Assembly (NCBI GenBank): GCA_002428495.1
Contig: DIWR01000024.1
Coordinates: 62,001-126,000, forward strand
Reading direction: 5' to 3'
Origin: Synergistaceae bacterium UBA6101
Lineage (GTDB): Bacteria > Synergistota > Synergistia > Synergistales > Synergistaceae
Length of the DNA stretch: 64,000 nt
Position numbers and translations under genes: made by a program. How positions within the stretch are numbered: the stretch's first letter is position 1; each line of letters begins with the position of its first letter. This document shows, one piece after another, positions 34,446 to 43,031 of this stretch. The notes under the pieces are model-generated. The model had not been told where the DNA came from, did not search any database, and saw only the letters and a list, made by a program, of their open reading frames with translations.

Positions 34446-34454
34446 ATTATACCA
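34446..34454 (-). promoter_or_regulatory. Extended -10 promoter for remB-like/gyrB
   Basis: On the leftward strand TGGTATAAT is an extended -10 element, 40 bases before the TTG start. No good -35 box is present, as is usual for extended -10 promoters. Confidence 0.6.
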
Positions 34455-34521
34455 TCTCATTGCTCAATGTTCCTCCGTTACATTACGTGAGATTGAAAGT
34501 GGAAAGAGTGGTATTGGAAAA

Positions 34522-35718
34522 ATGGACGAACTTTTTATTTTGACTAATTCGCCCGGAGAAGTATCCGGATGGGTAAAGCCGGTAGTATCGGAACTTGCCT
34601 CAAAAGATTTTCCAGCGAAGGTCTCTCTTGTTGTCCTTCCCTGCCAGTATGCCAGCGGAATGGAGGCGGAGTATGGAAAAGAGATCGAAGGTATAGACTC
34701 CGTATCCGCCTTTAAAGAGTTATGGAATACCTCCGTGGCGTTGAAGGGAACAAAAAGGCTGGTCCTGCAGCTAGGGGGAGATCCCTTCTTCGGCGCCATA
34801 CTATCAGCGAAACTGAGATGTGTATGGATGATATACACGGCAAGGCCGAGGTGGAAATCTCGCGTCGGCCATTATTTTGTGCCGGATGAAGCCGCTGAAA
34901 ATAGATTTGCACTTCAGGGAGTCAAAAGGGATCATGTGACCAGGGTCGGGAACCTTATATTTGACAGCGCTCCTGAATGTGAAGATACAGATGAAGCAAG
35001 GAAGATAATGGATCTATCCGGGGATGAGGAAGCTGTCTCTTTTTTGCCGGGCAGCAGGCCATTCGAATACCGGGATGGATTTCCCTTTTTTTCATGCGCT
35101 GCAATGGATTTTTTGAGAAAACACCCAAACTACCATGCCTTTTTGCCTGTTGCTCCTACAGTTGATGAAAAACTGCTCATCGAAGGCCTTGATGAAGCCG
35201 GTCTGAATTGGACAGGCGGATCGGCTGCGGAGGAAATATTATGGGATGGGCCGGGAAGGATAAGGTTTATACGCGAAAAAAATTTTGAGGCTATCAAAGC
35301 CTCTACGCTTGCTGTTGCTTTTCCGGGCACAAACAACCTGCAGATAACCTCGCTCTGTGTGCCCCTCCTTATTGTAGTTCCTTTGAACCAGGCTGAGAAC
35401 ATACCCCTTGACGGGATCCCGGGGATGATACCTATGTCTGTTCCGGGAGCGGCGGCACTTAAGAAAAAGCTGGTCTACTGGTATAGCGGGAGACATAAAT
35501 ATGTGTCGCTTCCGAACAAAATGGCAGGGAAAGAGATCGTTCCTGAACACAGAGGAGTCATGACTCCGTCTATGGTCGCAGGGCTTGTTGAAGAGCTTGT
35601 TTCTGATCCCGAAAGGCTGAGTGAGATAGTGATGGGATACTCAAATATCGTTCCTGAACGGGGTGCGGCTTCAAAGATAGCAGATAAGGTCTGTGACTAT
35701 TTCTCGTCAGTAAGCTGA
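34522..35718 (+). CDS. LpxB-related glycosyltransferase-like protein
   Basis: A 398-residue protein of the lipid-A-disaccharide-synthase-related group. LFILTNSPGEVSGWVKPVVS replaces the LpxB N-terminal SGExSGD motif, VSFLPGSRPFEYRD is the donor-domain LPGSR motif, and VAFPGTNNLQITSLCVPLLI matches the nucleotide-sugar pocket region. LpxB joins UDP-diacylglucosamine to lipid X; this variant lacks the exact motif and stands apart from other lpx genes, so the acceptor is uncertain. It is divergent from the remB-gyrB unit. Its last 22 bases overlap the convergent AtpZ-like gene. The ribosome site is weak (TTGGAAAA). Confidence 0.75.
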   Translation: MDELFILTNSPGEVSGWVKPVVSELASKDFPAKVSLVVLPCQYASGMEAEYGKEIEGIDSVSAFKELWNTSVALKGTKRLVLQLGGDPFFGAILSAKLRCVWMIYTARPRWKSRVGHYFVPDEAAENRFALQGVKRDHVTRVGNLIFDSAPECEDTDEARKIMDLSGDEEAVSFLPGSRPFEYRDGFPFFSCAAMDFLRKHPNYHAFLPVAPTVDEKLLIEGLDEAGLNWTGGSAAEEILWDGPGRIRFIREKNFEAIKASTLAVAFPGTNNLQITSLCVPLLIVVPLNQAENIPLDGIPGMIPMSVPGAAALKKKLVYWYSGRHKYVSLPNKMAGKEIVPEHRGVMTPSMVAGLVEELVSDPERLSEIVMGYSNIVPERGAASKIADKVCDYFSSVS

Positions 35719-35966
35719 GGCTGCTCTTTTGGGGAATCATTTTCAGCCCGTAGTTTTGCTTCTTTGTTTTCTCTGTCGATGTCGTTGAGGTAAGTCCTCC
35801 ATATTTTAAGAGCGAGAATGGCCGATACGATCCCTCCGGTTAGACCGGCAGCTATCACCAGCGGTTTGCCCTGATCGAACATGTAGCCGCCAAGGCCGCC
35901 CAGGGCATAGCCAAAGGCAATTATCGTTCCAAATGAAAGAATAAGGACCAAAAGTCGTTTGCACAT
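35697..35966 (-). CDS. AtpZ/AtpI-like small membrane protein
   Basis: An 89-residue protein with two membrane helices (about 4-26 and 36-54) separated by GYMFDQGKPL, then a charged tail. ALGGLGGYMFD followed by GGIVSAILALKIWR resembles AtpZ/AtpI-family proteins that assist assembly or ion supply of the rotary ATP synthase. No atp genes are nearby, so the assignment rests on size and pattern. It overlaps the LpxB-like gene end in convergent orientation. Confidence 0.6.
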   Translation of the reverse strand: MCKRLLVLILSFGTIIAFGYALGGLGGYMFDQGKPLVIAAGLTGGIVSAILALKIWRTYLNDIDRENKEAKLRAENDSPKEQPQLTDEK

Positions 35967-36094
35967 GGGATAATTCTAGTCATAAAACGATATATGTCAA
36001 ACTTGCCATAGTATAAATATATGTTAAGATGAGACGTTGTTGAGCTGAGGTATAGAGTTTCATTTTGAAGATATATGTTTCAGGGGGAAAATTA

Positions 36095-36811
36095 GTGATA
36101 CATTATTCAAGCTATTATAATACTTCATCAGACTTCGTATATCTTGAGCTGCGGTCCAGAATTGTTAATAAGCAGCTTAAGCCCGGGGAAAGGCTTCCCG
36201 AAGTTAAGATATCCAGTGAGATGGGAGTCAGCCGGACTCCTGTCAGGGAGGCTCTCAGACGTCTTGCAAGCGAGGGGCTTGTAAAGATCATTCCCAACAG
36301 CGGGGCAAGAGTCGCAGCTCCCAGCGCAGCAGAGGTAGAGGGAGCTTACGATGTACGGGGGTACCTTGAGGCTTTGAGCGTTCAGCTGGCGTGCAGAAAC
36401 GGCATCGACAGGCGAACTGCGGAACGGTTCGAAGAGGTGCTTAAGGACGAGGAATCAGCCTTCCTCGCCCGTGATCTGGAGGCAAATCTCGAAGCGAACA
36501 ATAATTTTCACAGGCTGATAGCTGACGCAAGCAAAAACATCGTCCTCATTGAATACGTTGAAAATATAATTCTTCGAACGAATGTATATATTCTTTTCTA
36601 CGATCCGTTCACAGAGGAAAAAAATTACAGCACAGAGGAACACAGAAAAATACTGGCATCGATCATGTCCCGGGACGAAGAATCAGCGGACAGATTAATG
36701 AGGGACCATCTCCGCCACTCTCATGCGCTCCTTGAAAAACCATACGAGAGAAGAAATCTTTTGGCAAACATGAATGGTCTTGCTCAGCAGAATAAAGCAT
36801 TTTCATCATAG
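36095..36811 (+). CDS. GntR-family transcriptional regulator, FCD subfamily (second)
   Basis: A 238-residue regulator: winged helix (about 10-75, with SEMGVSRTPVREALRRLASE) and FCD ligand domain (about 85-215, with NNFHRLIADAS and EEHRKILASI holding metal-binding His residues). GTG at 36095 is chosen because GGGGGA lies about seven bases upstream; a TTG ten codons earlier has none. It precedes a DegT-type aminotransferase by 14 bases and probably shares its transcript. It differs in sequence from the GntR protein at 7.9 kb, and no TGTATACA site occurs here. Confidence 0.9.
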   Translation: MIHYSSYYNTSSDFVYLELRSRIVNKQLKPGERLPEVKISSEMGVSRTPVREALRRLASEGLVKIIPNSGARVAAPSAAEVEGAYDVRGYLEALSVQLACRNGIDRRTAERFEEVLKDEESAFLARDLEANLEANNNFHRLIADASKNIVLIEYVENIILRTNVYILFYDPFTEEKNYSTEEHRKILASIMSRDEESADRLMRDHLRHSHALLEKPYERRNLLANMNGLAQQNKAFSS

Positions 36812-36825
36812 GGAGGAATTGGGTT

Positions 36826-37974
36826 ATGACAGGACAGAAAAAAATACCGTCCTTTGATCTGACAAGAAATTACAACAGGGTAAAAGAAGAGGTCAGAGTT
36901 GCCCTCGACAGGGTGCTTGAGACGCAGCACTTCATCCTGGGACCTGAAGTTGAGGCCTTCGAGAAGGAAGTAGCAGCATACCTGGATGTCGAAAGCACGG
37001 TAGGTTGCGCATCCGGTACTGACGCCCTCGTGCTGGCCATCATGTCGCTCGGCCTCAAAGAGGGGGACGAGGTAATAACTACTCCCTTCACCTTCTTTGC
37101 CACGGCAAGCTGCATAACAAGGAACGGCGCAAAACCTGTTTTTGCCGATGTCGAACCTGACACCTACAATCTCTCCATGGAATCAGTAATGGAAAAGATA
37201 ACCCCCAGGACGAAGGCGGTCCTCCCGGCGCACCTTTTCGGGCAGACATGCAAACTGGAACTGATAAAGGACGAACTCAGCCAAAGAGGGATAGCACTTA
37301 TAGAGGACTGTGCCCAGGCAATTGGAGCCCACAGGATGATCGGCAAAAAGATCTGCAGGGCAGGGGCTATAGGAGATATGGGGTGTTTCTCATTCTTCCC
37401 GACTAAAAACCTCGGCTGCTACGGTGACGGAGGTATGGTATCCATACCTCACGGTAAGGAAAGCGCCGAACGCATAAAGAGCCTCAGGGTCCACGGTTCG
37501 GGCAAAACATATTTCCACGATGAAGTTGGGATAAACAGCCGCCTTGATGCAGTCCAGGCAGCCATACTCAGAGTAAGGCTCCGCCATCTGGAGGAGTGGA
37601 ACGAAGAGCGCAGGATAGTGGCCGAAAGATACATGATCCTCTTCAAAGAGAAGGGGCTTCTTGACAAGGTCACTCCCCCTGTCGAAGCTGCCGGCAACAG
37701 ACATGTATATCACCAGTATGTAGTTAAGGCTGAGAGAAGGGATGATCTCCAGGCATATCTCGAAGAGCGCGGTGTTGTGACAAGAGTCTACTATCCGCTG
37801 CCCCTCCATCTCCAGCACTGCTTCTCATACCTTGGATATAAAGAAGGGGACTTCCCTGTTTCTGAAATGCTGACGGGCACTGTTCTGGCGCTGCCCATTT
37901 TCCCTGAACTCCTGCCGGAGGAACAGGAAAGAGTCGTGGAGGAGATTGCGGGATTTTACGGAAGACACAATTAG
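36826..37974 (+). CDS. DegT/DnrJ/EryC1/StrS-family sugar aminotransferase
   Basis: A 382-residue PLP enzyme. GCASGTDALVLAIMSLGLKE binds cofactor phosphate, EDCAQAIGAH supplies the ring-contacting Asp, and FSFFPTKNLGCYGDGG contains the Schiff-base Lys. The family converts keto-sugars, usually nucleotide-linked, to amino-sugars for lipopolysaccharide or glycan. AGGGAGG precedes the ATG. Being behind a GntR regulator rather than in a glycan cluster is unusual. It is a different subgroup from the KdnA-like enzyme at 48.6 kb. Confidence 0.9.
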   Translation: MTGQKKIPSFDLTRNYNRVKEEVRVALDRVLETQHFILGPEVEAFEKEVAAYLDVESTVGCASGTDALVLAIMSLGLKEGDEVITTPFTFFATASCITRNGAKPVFADVEPDTYNLSMESVMEKITPRTKAVLPAHLFGQTCKLELIKDELSQRGIALIEDCAQAIGAHRMIGKKICRAGAIGDMGCFSFFPTKNLGCYGDGGMVSIPHGKESAERIKSLRVHGSGKTYFHDEVGINSRLDAVQAAILRVRLRHLEEWNEERRIVAERYMILFKEKGLLDKVTPPVEAAGNRHVYHQYVVKAERRDDLQAYLEERGVVTRVYYPLPLHLQHCFSYLGYKEGDFPVSEMLTGTVLALPIFPELLPEEQERVVEEIAGFYGRHN

Positions 37975-38023
37975 TCTGACTAATATAGACTAACATAGTT
38001 TATTACAACGGAGGTGTCGTAAA

Positions 38024-38713
38024 ATGATGTTCCCATATTTAGATTCGACCATAGTTCTGTTGATACCTGCGATGCTCTTTTCTCTCTGGGCTCAGTTCAA
38101 GGTCAAGGGAGCTTTTTCAAGATACAGTGAAGTTAGGGCCGCAAGCGGTGTGACCGCGGACCAGGTCTCCAGGGTCCTGCTTGATAGGTTTGGGCTGAGC
38201 AATGTAAGGGTGGAGAGGATACAGGGCCATCTTACAGACCATTATGACCCCAGGAGCAAAGTGCTTCGCCTTTCAGACGCCGTATCCGGAAATTCAAGCA
38301 TAGCCGCGATAGGTGTTGCCGCACACGAGGTGGGGCATGCGATCCAGGACAAAGAGGGCTATGCGTTCCTCCGTCTCAGGAATTCCATCGTGCCTGCTGT
38401 AAGCATCGGTTCCACGATGTCCATGCCTCTTTTCTTCATCGGTCTGATAATGGGTTATACTCCGCTTCTCAATATAGGCATACTGCTCTTCTGCGGAGTC
38501 CTCATATTCCATCTTGTGACCCTGCCTGTAGAGTTTGACGCGAGCGCAAGGGCGCTCAAGCTGCTTTCGGAGACAGGCCTTCTGGCAGGCAACGAAGTGG
38601 GCGGCGCGAAAGCTGTTCTTGACGCGGCCGCGCTCACTTACATAGCGGCTCTTGTGATGACCATACTCCAGCTGGTGAGGCTCATTGCCCTCAGAGGGAT
38701 GCGCAGAGACTAG
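38024..38713 (+). CDS. Neutral zinc metallopeptidase (YugP family)
   Basis: A 229-residue membrane peptidase. AAHEVGHAIQDKEGYAF gives the HExxH zinc site; EFDASARAL further on supplies the third ligand region. Membrane helices flank it (about 5-20, 120-165, 200-220). NLRxER-like VRVERIQGHLTDHYDPRSKV is the typical family stretch before the active site. GGAGGTG precedes the start. Its protein substrates are unknown. It heads a run of five same-strand genes up to the RodZ-like gene. Confidence 0.88.
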   Translation: MMFPYLDSTIVLLIPAMLFSLWAQFKVKGAFSRYSEVRAASGVTADQVSRVLLDRFGLSNVRVERIQGHLTDHYDPRSKVLRLSDAVSGNSSIAAIGVAAHEVGHAIQDKEGYAFLRLRNSIVPAVSIGSTMSMPLFFIGLIMGYTPLLNIGILLFCGVLIFHLVTLPVEFDASARALKLLSETGLLAGNEVGGAKAVLDAAALTYIAALVMTILQLVRLIALRGMRRD

Positions 38714-38821
38714 GAAAATAGTGTAAAATATCGGGAGGTAGCATATGGCTGCCTCCTTTTTTGTTATATTTGAAGCGTTCCATGAAAAAGCGGAAATCCG
38801 CACATAGAGGTGATCGGCCCG

Positions 38822-40141
38822 ATGAGAGGTATTGAAGCGGCGCTCCAGGTGTATGGCGAGGTAAGTGAAGGCGCCTTCGCCGCTGAAGCGCTCAGGAAGT
38901 TATACACGGATATTGCTCCTTCTGACAGGGTGCTTGCTGCTACTTTGGTCTACTGTTCGCTCAGAAGGCAGGGACTCTGGAAGCATCTGCTCATGAAATA
39001 CTGCAGACGAAACACAAAAGACATGTCGGCTCTTACGCATAACGCTCTTATCATCGGAATAGCAGGGATAGTGGAGCTTAAATATTTCGCACTTCCTGTT
39101 CTCATCAACGGCCTTGTACAGGCAATAAAATCAAAGGGCGACGATCACGATATCGGACTTGTCAATGCGGTCCTGCATACAGTAGCTGATGAAGCCAAAC
39201 CATATCTGGCAGAGCTTAAAAAAAGCAGCGCACTCAGGGACCAGGCACTTTACTGGGGTATACCCGGGTGGGCAGCCGCTCAGTGGGCCAAGGACATGTC
39301 TATATCGGAGGCAAAGCACCTTGTAAAGTCAAGCGGAATGAGAACATATCTTTCGCTCAGGCTTTCGCGTGGAGCAGACAGGGAAGAATGGCTGCAGGAG
39401 TACAGAGCTTCAGGGAAAAAAGCCTGGGCATCCCCCTTTCTGGAGAGGTCTGTACGCACTCCTGCGAATCCTTACCCGCTTGAGATCCCCGGATTTTCAG
39501 AGGGCAGGATAACACCTCAGAGCGAGTCATCAATGTTTGTTGCGGAGGCATTTTCCAGACGCTGGAAGGGTGAGCCTCTGCTTGATATGTGCTGCGGACG
39601 GGGCATCAAGACAGGTCAGCTTGCTGATATGATGCCGGAAGCAAAGATCGAGGCATGGGACATATCTGAAGGCAGGATAAGGTCTGCAGAGTACGAAATG
39701 ATAAGGATGTCCGCCCGTGACAGGGTCACTTTTTTCTGCGGGGATTCCCTCAGGCTTGAGCCTCAAACTGAACCGAAAGCGATACTGCTGGATGCTCCAT
39801 GTACGGGAAGCGGTACATGGGGAAGGCATCCGGAGAGCAAATGGAGGATAACTCCCGAGATGGTCTCAGAAGCGGCGGATCTTCAGAGAAAACTCCTTGA
39901 CAGGGCTGTTTCTCTCGTTGTGCCCGGAGGCATTGTTGCATACAGTACATGCAGCATGTTCAGGGAAGAAAATGAAAAGGTAGTGGCTGCGGTAATGGCT
40001 CAGCACCCCGAACTTACCGAAGTTCCTGTGGAAAGAAGCCATAAGCTCATGTCAAAGGGCAAACCGTACGGCACTGTGATCTGGCCGGGTCTTCCTTGGA
40101 TCGACGGTTTCTATCTGGCGCTTCTTGTAAAGCGCAAATAG
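38822..40141 (+). CDS. rsmB: 16S rRNA (cytosine-C5) methyltransferase, RsmB/NOL1 family
   Basis: A 439-residue protein with an N-terminal NusB-like RNA-binding domain (about 1-135) and a C-terminal SAM-dependent methyltransferase. LLDMCCGRGIKTGQLADM is motif I, LLDAPCTGSGTWGRHPE holds the PC motif and YSTCSMFREENE the catalytic TC cysteine. RsmB modifies C967 of 16S rRNA. The ATG is preceded by GAGGTGATC, a long match to the 16S 3' end, five bases away; the in-frame GTG four codons earlier overlaps that site and is rejected. Confidence 0.92.
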   Translation: MRGIEAALQVYGEVSEGAFAAEALRKLYTDIAPSDRVLAATLVYCSLRRQGLWKHLLMKYCRRNTKDMSALTHNALIIGIAGIVELKYFALPVLINGLVQAIKSKGDDHDIGLVNAVLHTVADEAKPYLAELKKSSALRDQALYWGIPGWAAAQWAKDMSISEAKHLVKSSGMRTYLSLRLSRGADREEWLQEYRASGKKAWASPFLERSVRTPANPYPLEIPGFSEGRITPQSESSMFVAEAFSRRWKGEPLLDMCCGRGIKTGQLADMMPEAKIEAWDISEGRIRSAEYEMIRMSARDRVTFFCGDSLRLEPQTEPKAILLDAPCTGSGTWGRHPESKWRITPEMVSEAADLQRKLLDRAVSLVVPGGIVAYSTCSMFREENEKVVAAVMAQHPELTEVPVERSHKLMSKGKPYGTVIWPGLPWIDGFYLALLVKRK

Positions 40142-40161
40142 AGGGGAAGGAGATCGTATTT

Positions 40162-41316
40162 ATGGGAAAAGTTCATCGCTGGGGCATGGTAATAGCATTT
40201 ATCGTGATAATAGCCAGTGCATATTTTGGTATCAAGACAGTTTTTATTGAGGACAAAAGTGCCACCGTGCCAAACATGTTAGGCCTGCAGCTCGTGGATG
40301 CAGTAGAAGCCCTTCAGAAGGAAGGTCTCCTTGCAAAGGTCGATCAGGTCGATTCACCTGAAAGGGCTGACACCGTTATCTCCCAGAACCTCCCCGCAGG
40401 GGAGAGAGTATCAAAGGGAAAAGTCGTCATTGTAAGGGTAAGCAAAGGCGGATCCATACTTCCTGTCCCGGATGTGAGGGGCCTGAAGTTTGAGGAAGGC
40501 GTAAAGAGGCTGAGCGAAGCCGGTTTCAAAGTGGATAAGACGATCAGAGTCACGGACAAGCTTAAACCCGCCGGATCGATAATCGCACAGAACCCTGCTG
40601 CACCACAGCAGGTAGCGGCGAACTGCATGGTAAGTCTGCTCGTCAGTTCAGGCGGAAGCGGCGGCAGCGCATTTGTAAGCGTCCCCGATCTAAAGGGCCA
40701 GGGACCGGATGTAGTGGCCCAGGTGCTAGAGCAGATAGGACTCACGGTGGGAAGCAGGACAGAGACACCCTCAGCGGAGGTCCCTGCAGGTACGGTATTG
40801 AGGACGAACCCCAGGAACGGGGCCAACGTTCCTGCCGGAACCCTGATCAACCTCACGATAGCAAGGGCTTTAAAGCCCGGCGAGGCATCCACTGAAACAC
40901 CGCCGGCTGACGACCGGGACCCCGAGAGGGCTGCTGCTGTCAGGACTGTTGTGATCAAAAACACCGAACCATCTGACATACCGACGAAGCTGCCCAAAAA
41001 TCCGGCGCCCGCTCCGTCACAAGAAGCAAATAAAGTGGAAGTCAAAAACGAGGCAGAGCCTGTAAAAGCTTCGGAGCCCGCAAAGCCCTCCCCTGCACTG
41101 AATCAGAAGACGGCTAAACTGAGGTACCAGGTCCCGCCCCTGACTAAACCTCTCTCACTGAAGATAGAGCTTACAGATGATACGGGAACAAAGGTCATTA
41201 AGGATATCATGGCAAACGGCAGCGAGTATATCTCGATAAATGTTCCATTCACCGGACAGGCCACGATTACCATTTATCTGGGAGGTGACTTCGTATGGCA
41301 GGATCGTTTCAAATAA
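40162..41316 (+). CDS. Membrane-anchored PASTA-domain protein
   Basis: A 384-residue protein with one N-terminal membrane helix (about 8-26), three PASTA domains (about 34-100, 102-172, 178-245; each with the VPxxxGLxxxxAxxxL pattern), an Ala/Pro/Glu-rich linker and a C-terminal beta-like domain. PASTA domains bind peptidoglycan precursors. No kinase domain is attached, unlike PrkC/Stk proteins, so it may be a cell-wall sensor or scaffold. It lies between rsmB and rpe; in Firmicutes the prkC-rpe region has a similar order. GGAAGGAG precedes the ATG. Confidence 0.85.
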   Translation: MGKVHRWGMVIAFIVIIASAYFGIKTVFIEDKSATVPNMLGLQLVDAVEALQKEGLLAKVDQVDSPERADTVISQNLPAGERVSKGKVVIVRVSKGGSILPVPDVRGLKFEEGVKRLSEAGFKVDKTIRVTDKLKPAGSIIAQNPAAPQQVAANCMVSLLVSSGGSGGSAFVSVPDLKGQGPDVVAQVLEQIGLTVGSRTETPSAEVPAGTVLRTNPRNGANVPAGTLINLTIARALKPGEASTETPPADDRDPERAAAVRTVVIKNTEPSDIPTKLPKNPAPAPSQEANKVEVKNEAEPVKASEPAKPSPALNQKTAKLRYQVPPLTKPLSLKIELTDDTGTKVIKDIMANGSEYISINVPFTGQATITIYLGGDFVWQDRFK

Positions 41317-42023
41317 AAAAAGAGATGGAAGGCAGGAGCGTTATCATTTCGCCCTCACTGCTTTCCGCTGATGCCCTCAATATGGAGAGGGATATCGAGA
41401 AAATTGAGAAGGAAGCCGAATGGCTCCACCTCGATATCATGGACGGACATTTTGTGCCGAATCTTTCATACGGCCCCTCTCTTTTAAAGGCCCTGAGAAA
41501 GAGATACCCGGACAAATTTATTGATGTACATATTATGGTCGAACCTCCGGAAGCCTTTACAGGAATGTTCCTTGCGGAGAAGCCTTCCGTGCTGACTGTC
41601 CATGCTGAAGCGACCCCGCACATACACAGGGTGCTCCAGAGCATACGGCACGAAGGTGTCCCATGCGGCGTTTCCGTCAATCCCGGTACCCCTGTTGAAG
41701 TGCTTTATCCTATCCTTCACATGGTAGACCTGGTACTGATAATGTCAGTCGATCCGGGATACGGAGGACAGTCTTTCATTCCGGAAACATTGAAGAAAGT
41801 CTCTGCTCTGGCAGAATGGCGCAGTTCAAATGAAGGCGGCTATCTTATCCAGATGGATGGAGGCATCGGCCCTGACAACACTGAACTTGCCGTAAGGCAT
41901 GGGTGTGACGTGCTGGTCACAGGCAGCGCGATATTCGGAAAGCCGGATCCGGCAGCGGTGATAAGGGAGATGCGCGCCAATGCAGAAAGGGGGCGTCAGA
42001 TTGGAAAAAAAAGAGACTCATAA
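41295..42023 (+). CDS. rpe: Ribulose-phosphate 3-epimerase
   Basis: A 242-residue TIM-barrel enzyme. SPSLLSADALNM, WLHLDIMDGHFVPNLSYGP, VHIMVEPP, MSVDPGYGGQSFI and QMDGGIGPDN carry the metal-binding His/Asp residues and the two catalytic aspartates. It interconverts ribulose-5-phosphate and xylulose-5-phosphate. The start overlaps the PASTA gene by 22 bases and has GGGAGGTG about nine bases upstream; an in-frame ATG ten codons later is possible and would give the usual Rpe length. Confidence 0.96.
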   Translation: MAGSFQIKKEMEGRSVIISPSLLSADALNMERDIEKIEKEAEWLHLDIMDGHFVPNLSYGPSLLKALRKRYPDKFIDVHIMVEPPEAFTGMFLAEKPSVLTVHAEATPHIHRVLQSIRHEGVPCGVSVNPGTPVEVLYPILHMVDLVLIMSVDPGYGGQSFIPETLKKVSALAEWRSSNEGGYLIQMDGGIGPDNTELAVRHGCDVLVTGSAIFGKPDPAAVIREMRANAERGRQIGKKRDS

Positions 42024-42936
42024 CGAGGAGCAAAAGACTCAGATACAGATAAGGGAACTCGGGTCACGCCTGAAGAGCATAAGGGAAGCCCAGGGACTTT
42101 CAATAGCCGATGTTTCTAATGTGACCAAAATACAGAAACACTACCTCGCTGCGATCGAAGAGGGAGATCTCGATCATCTGCCAAGGGGTCCTTACGTCAG
42201 GAGCTTCGTTCGTCAGTACTGTGAGCACCTGAGCGCTCCGGATATATGGAAAAGCTACGACGTCATCACCAAAAGGCAAAAAGCGGCAGAGCCGCCGATC
42301 CCTGCCGGGGACGAAACGAATTACAGTGATTCTTGTAAGGTATTCAAACCAAGATCTTTTTTGTGGCTCTATCTTTTGATAGCCCTCTCTCTTGGGTCTG
42401 CCGGATGGATAACCTGGCAGTACAGGGGCGACATAAAAACTTCCGCTACAAGCCCCATAGACGGAGGAACGACCGGCACTTCCATGGAGCAGAAGCCGGA
42501 AATACAGAAGACGCCCCTTTCGGCGGATGAAGCAGTGCCGCCTCTGTCGGGTGACGCGGTCAGCAAAGACGAGCAGACAGACCTTTCGTGGATGGACGGC
42601 AAACAGCCGCAGCCGGTGACAGCAGCAGCAAAAGCACCGGATCCTCAAGAGGCACCGGAGCAGGCAGCCGCCCCCAGATCCGTAAAGGTCACTGCTGAAA
42701 ATGCCTATGTATGGATGAAGATAAGCAGGGGCGATAAAATACTCTTCGAGGGAACTATGAAGCCAGGTGAATTTAAAGAGTATGAGGTAAGCTCAGGACT
42801 GCCGGTAAGGGTCAGGATAGGAAAACCCGGCAGCACATCGATACTGTGGGAGGGCAAAAAAATATTTCCTGTAGGGCCCGGCAGCAGCCCGGCAACGAAA
42901 TTCTTCTGGCCGGACGGTAAAATTTCAGACAGTTGA
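42001..42936 (+). CDS. RodZ-like helix-turn-helix membrane protein
   Basis: A 311-residue protein: N-terminal Xre-type HTH_25 domain (about 18-85, LGSRLKSIREAQGLSIADVS), one membrane helix (about 117-137), a Pro/Ala/Gln-rich periplasmic linker and a C-terminal DUF4115-like beta domain (about 220-300, with AYVWMKISRGDKILFEGTMK). RodZ links MreB to the wall-elongation machinery and sets rod shape. TTG at 42001 is chosen: AAGGGGG lies eight bases upstream, while the ATG at 41980 overlaps no ribosome site. It overlaps rpe by 23 bases. Confidence 0.88.
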   Translation: MEKKETHNEEQKTQIQIRELGSRLKSIREAQGLSIADVSNVTKIQKHYLAAIEEGDLDHLPRGPYVRSFVRQYCEHLSAPDIWKSYDVITKRQKAAEPPIPAGDETNYSDSCKVFKPRSFLWLYLLIALSLGSAGWITWQYRGDIKTSATSPIDGGTTGTSMEQKPEIQKTPLSADEAVPPLSGDAVSKDEQTDLSWMDGKQPQPVTAAAKAPDPQEAPEQAAAPRSVKVTAENAYVWMKISRGDKILFEGTMKPGEFKEYEVSSGLPVRVRIGKPGSTSILWEGKKIFPVGPGSSPATKFFWPDGKISDS

Positions 42937-42965
42937 TCCTCTGGATCGTCTCTTATGGATATAAA

Positions 42966-43007
42966 AGAGGGAAGCCCCTGTTCTCAGGCAGGCTTCCCTC
43001 TTTTTTG
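42966..43007. terminator. Bidirectional terminator
   Basis: AGAGGGAAGCC and GGCTTCCCTCT form a long stem with an inner CCTG/CAGG pair, followed by TTTTTT on the plus strand and TTTT on the minus strand. It separates the convergent RodZ-like gene and the secreted-protein gene. Confidence 0.9.
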
Positions 43008-43031
43008 CTGTTTATTTGGGGTCTTTAGGTG

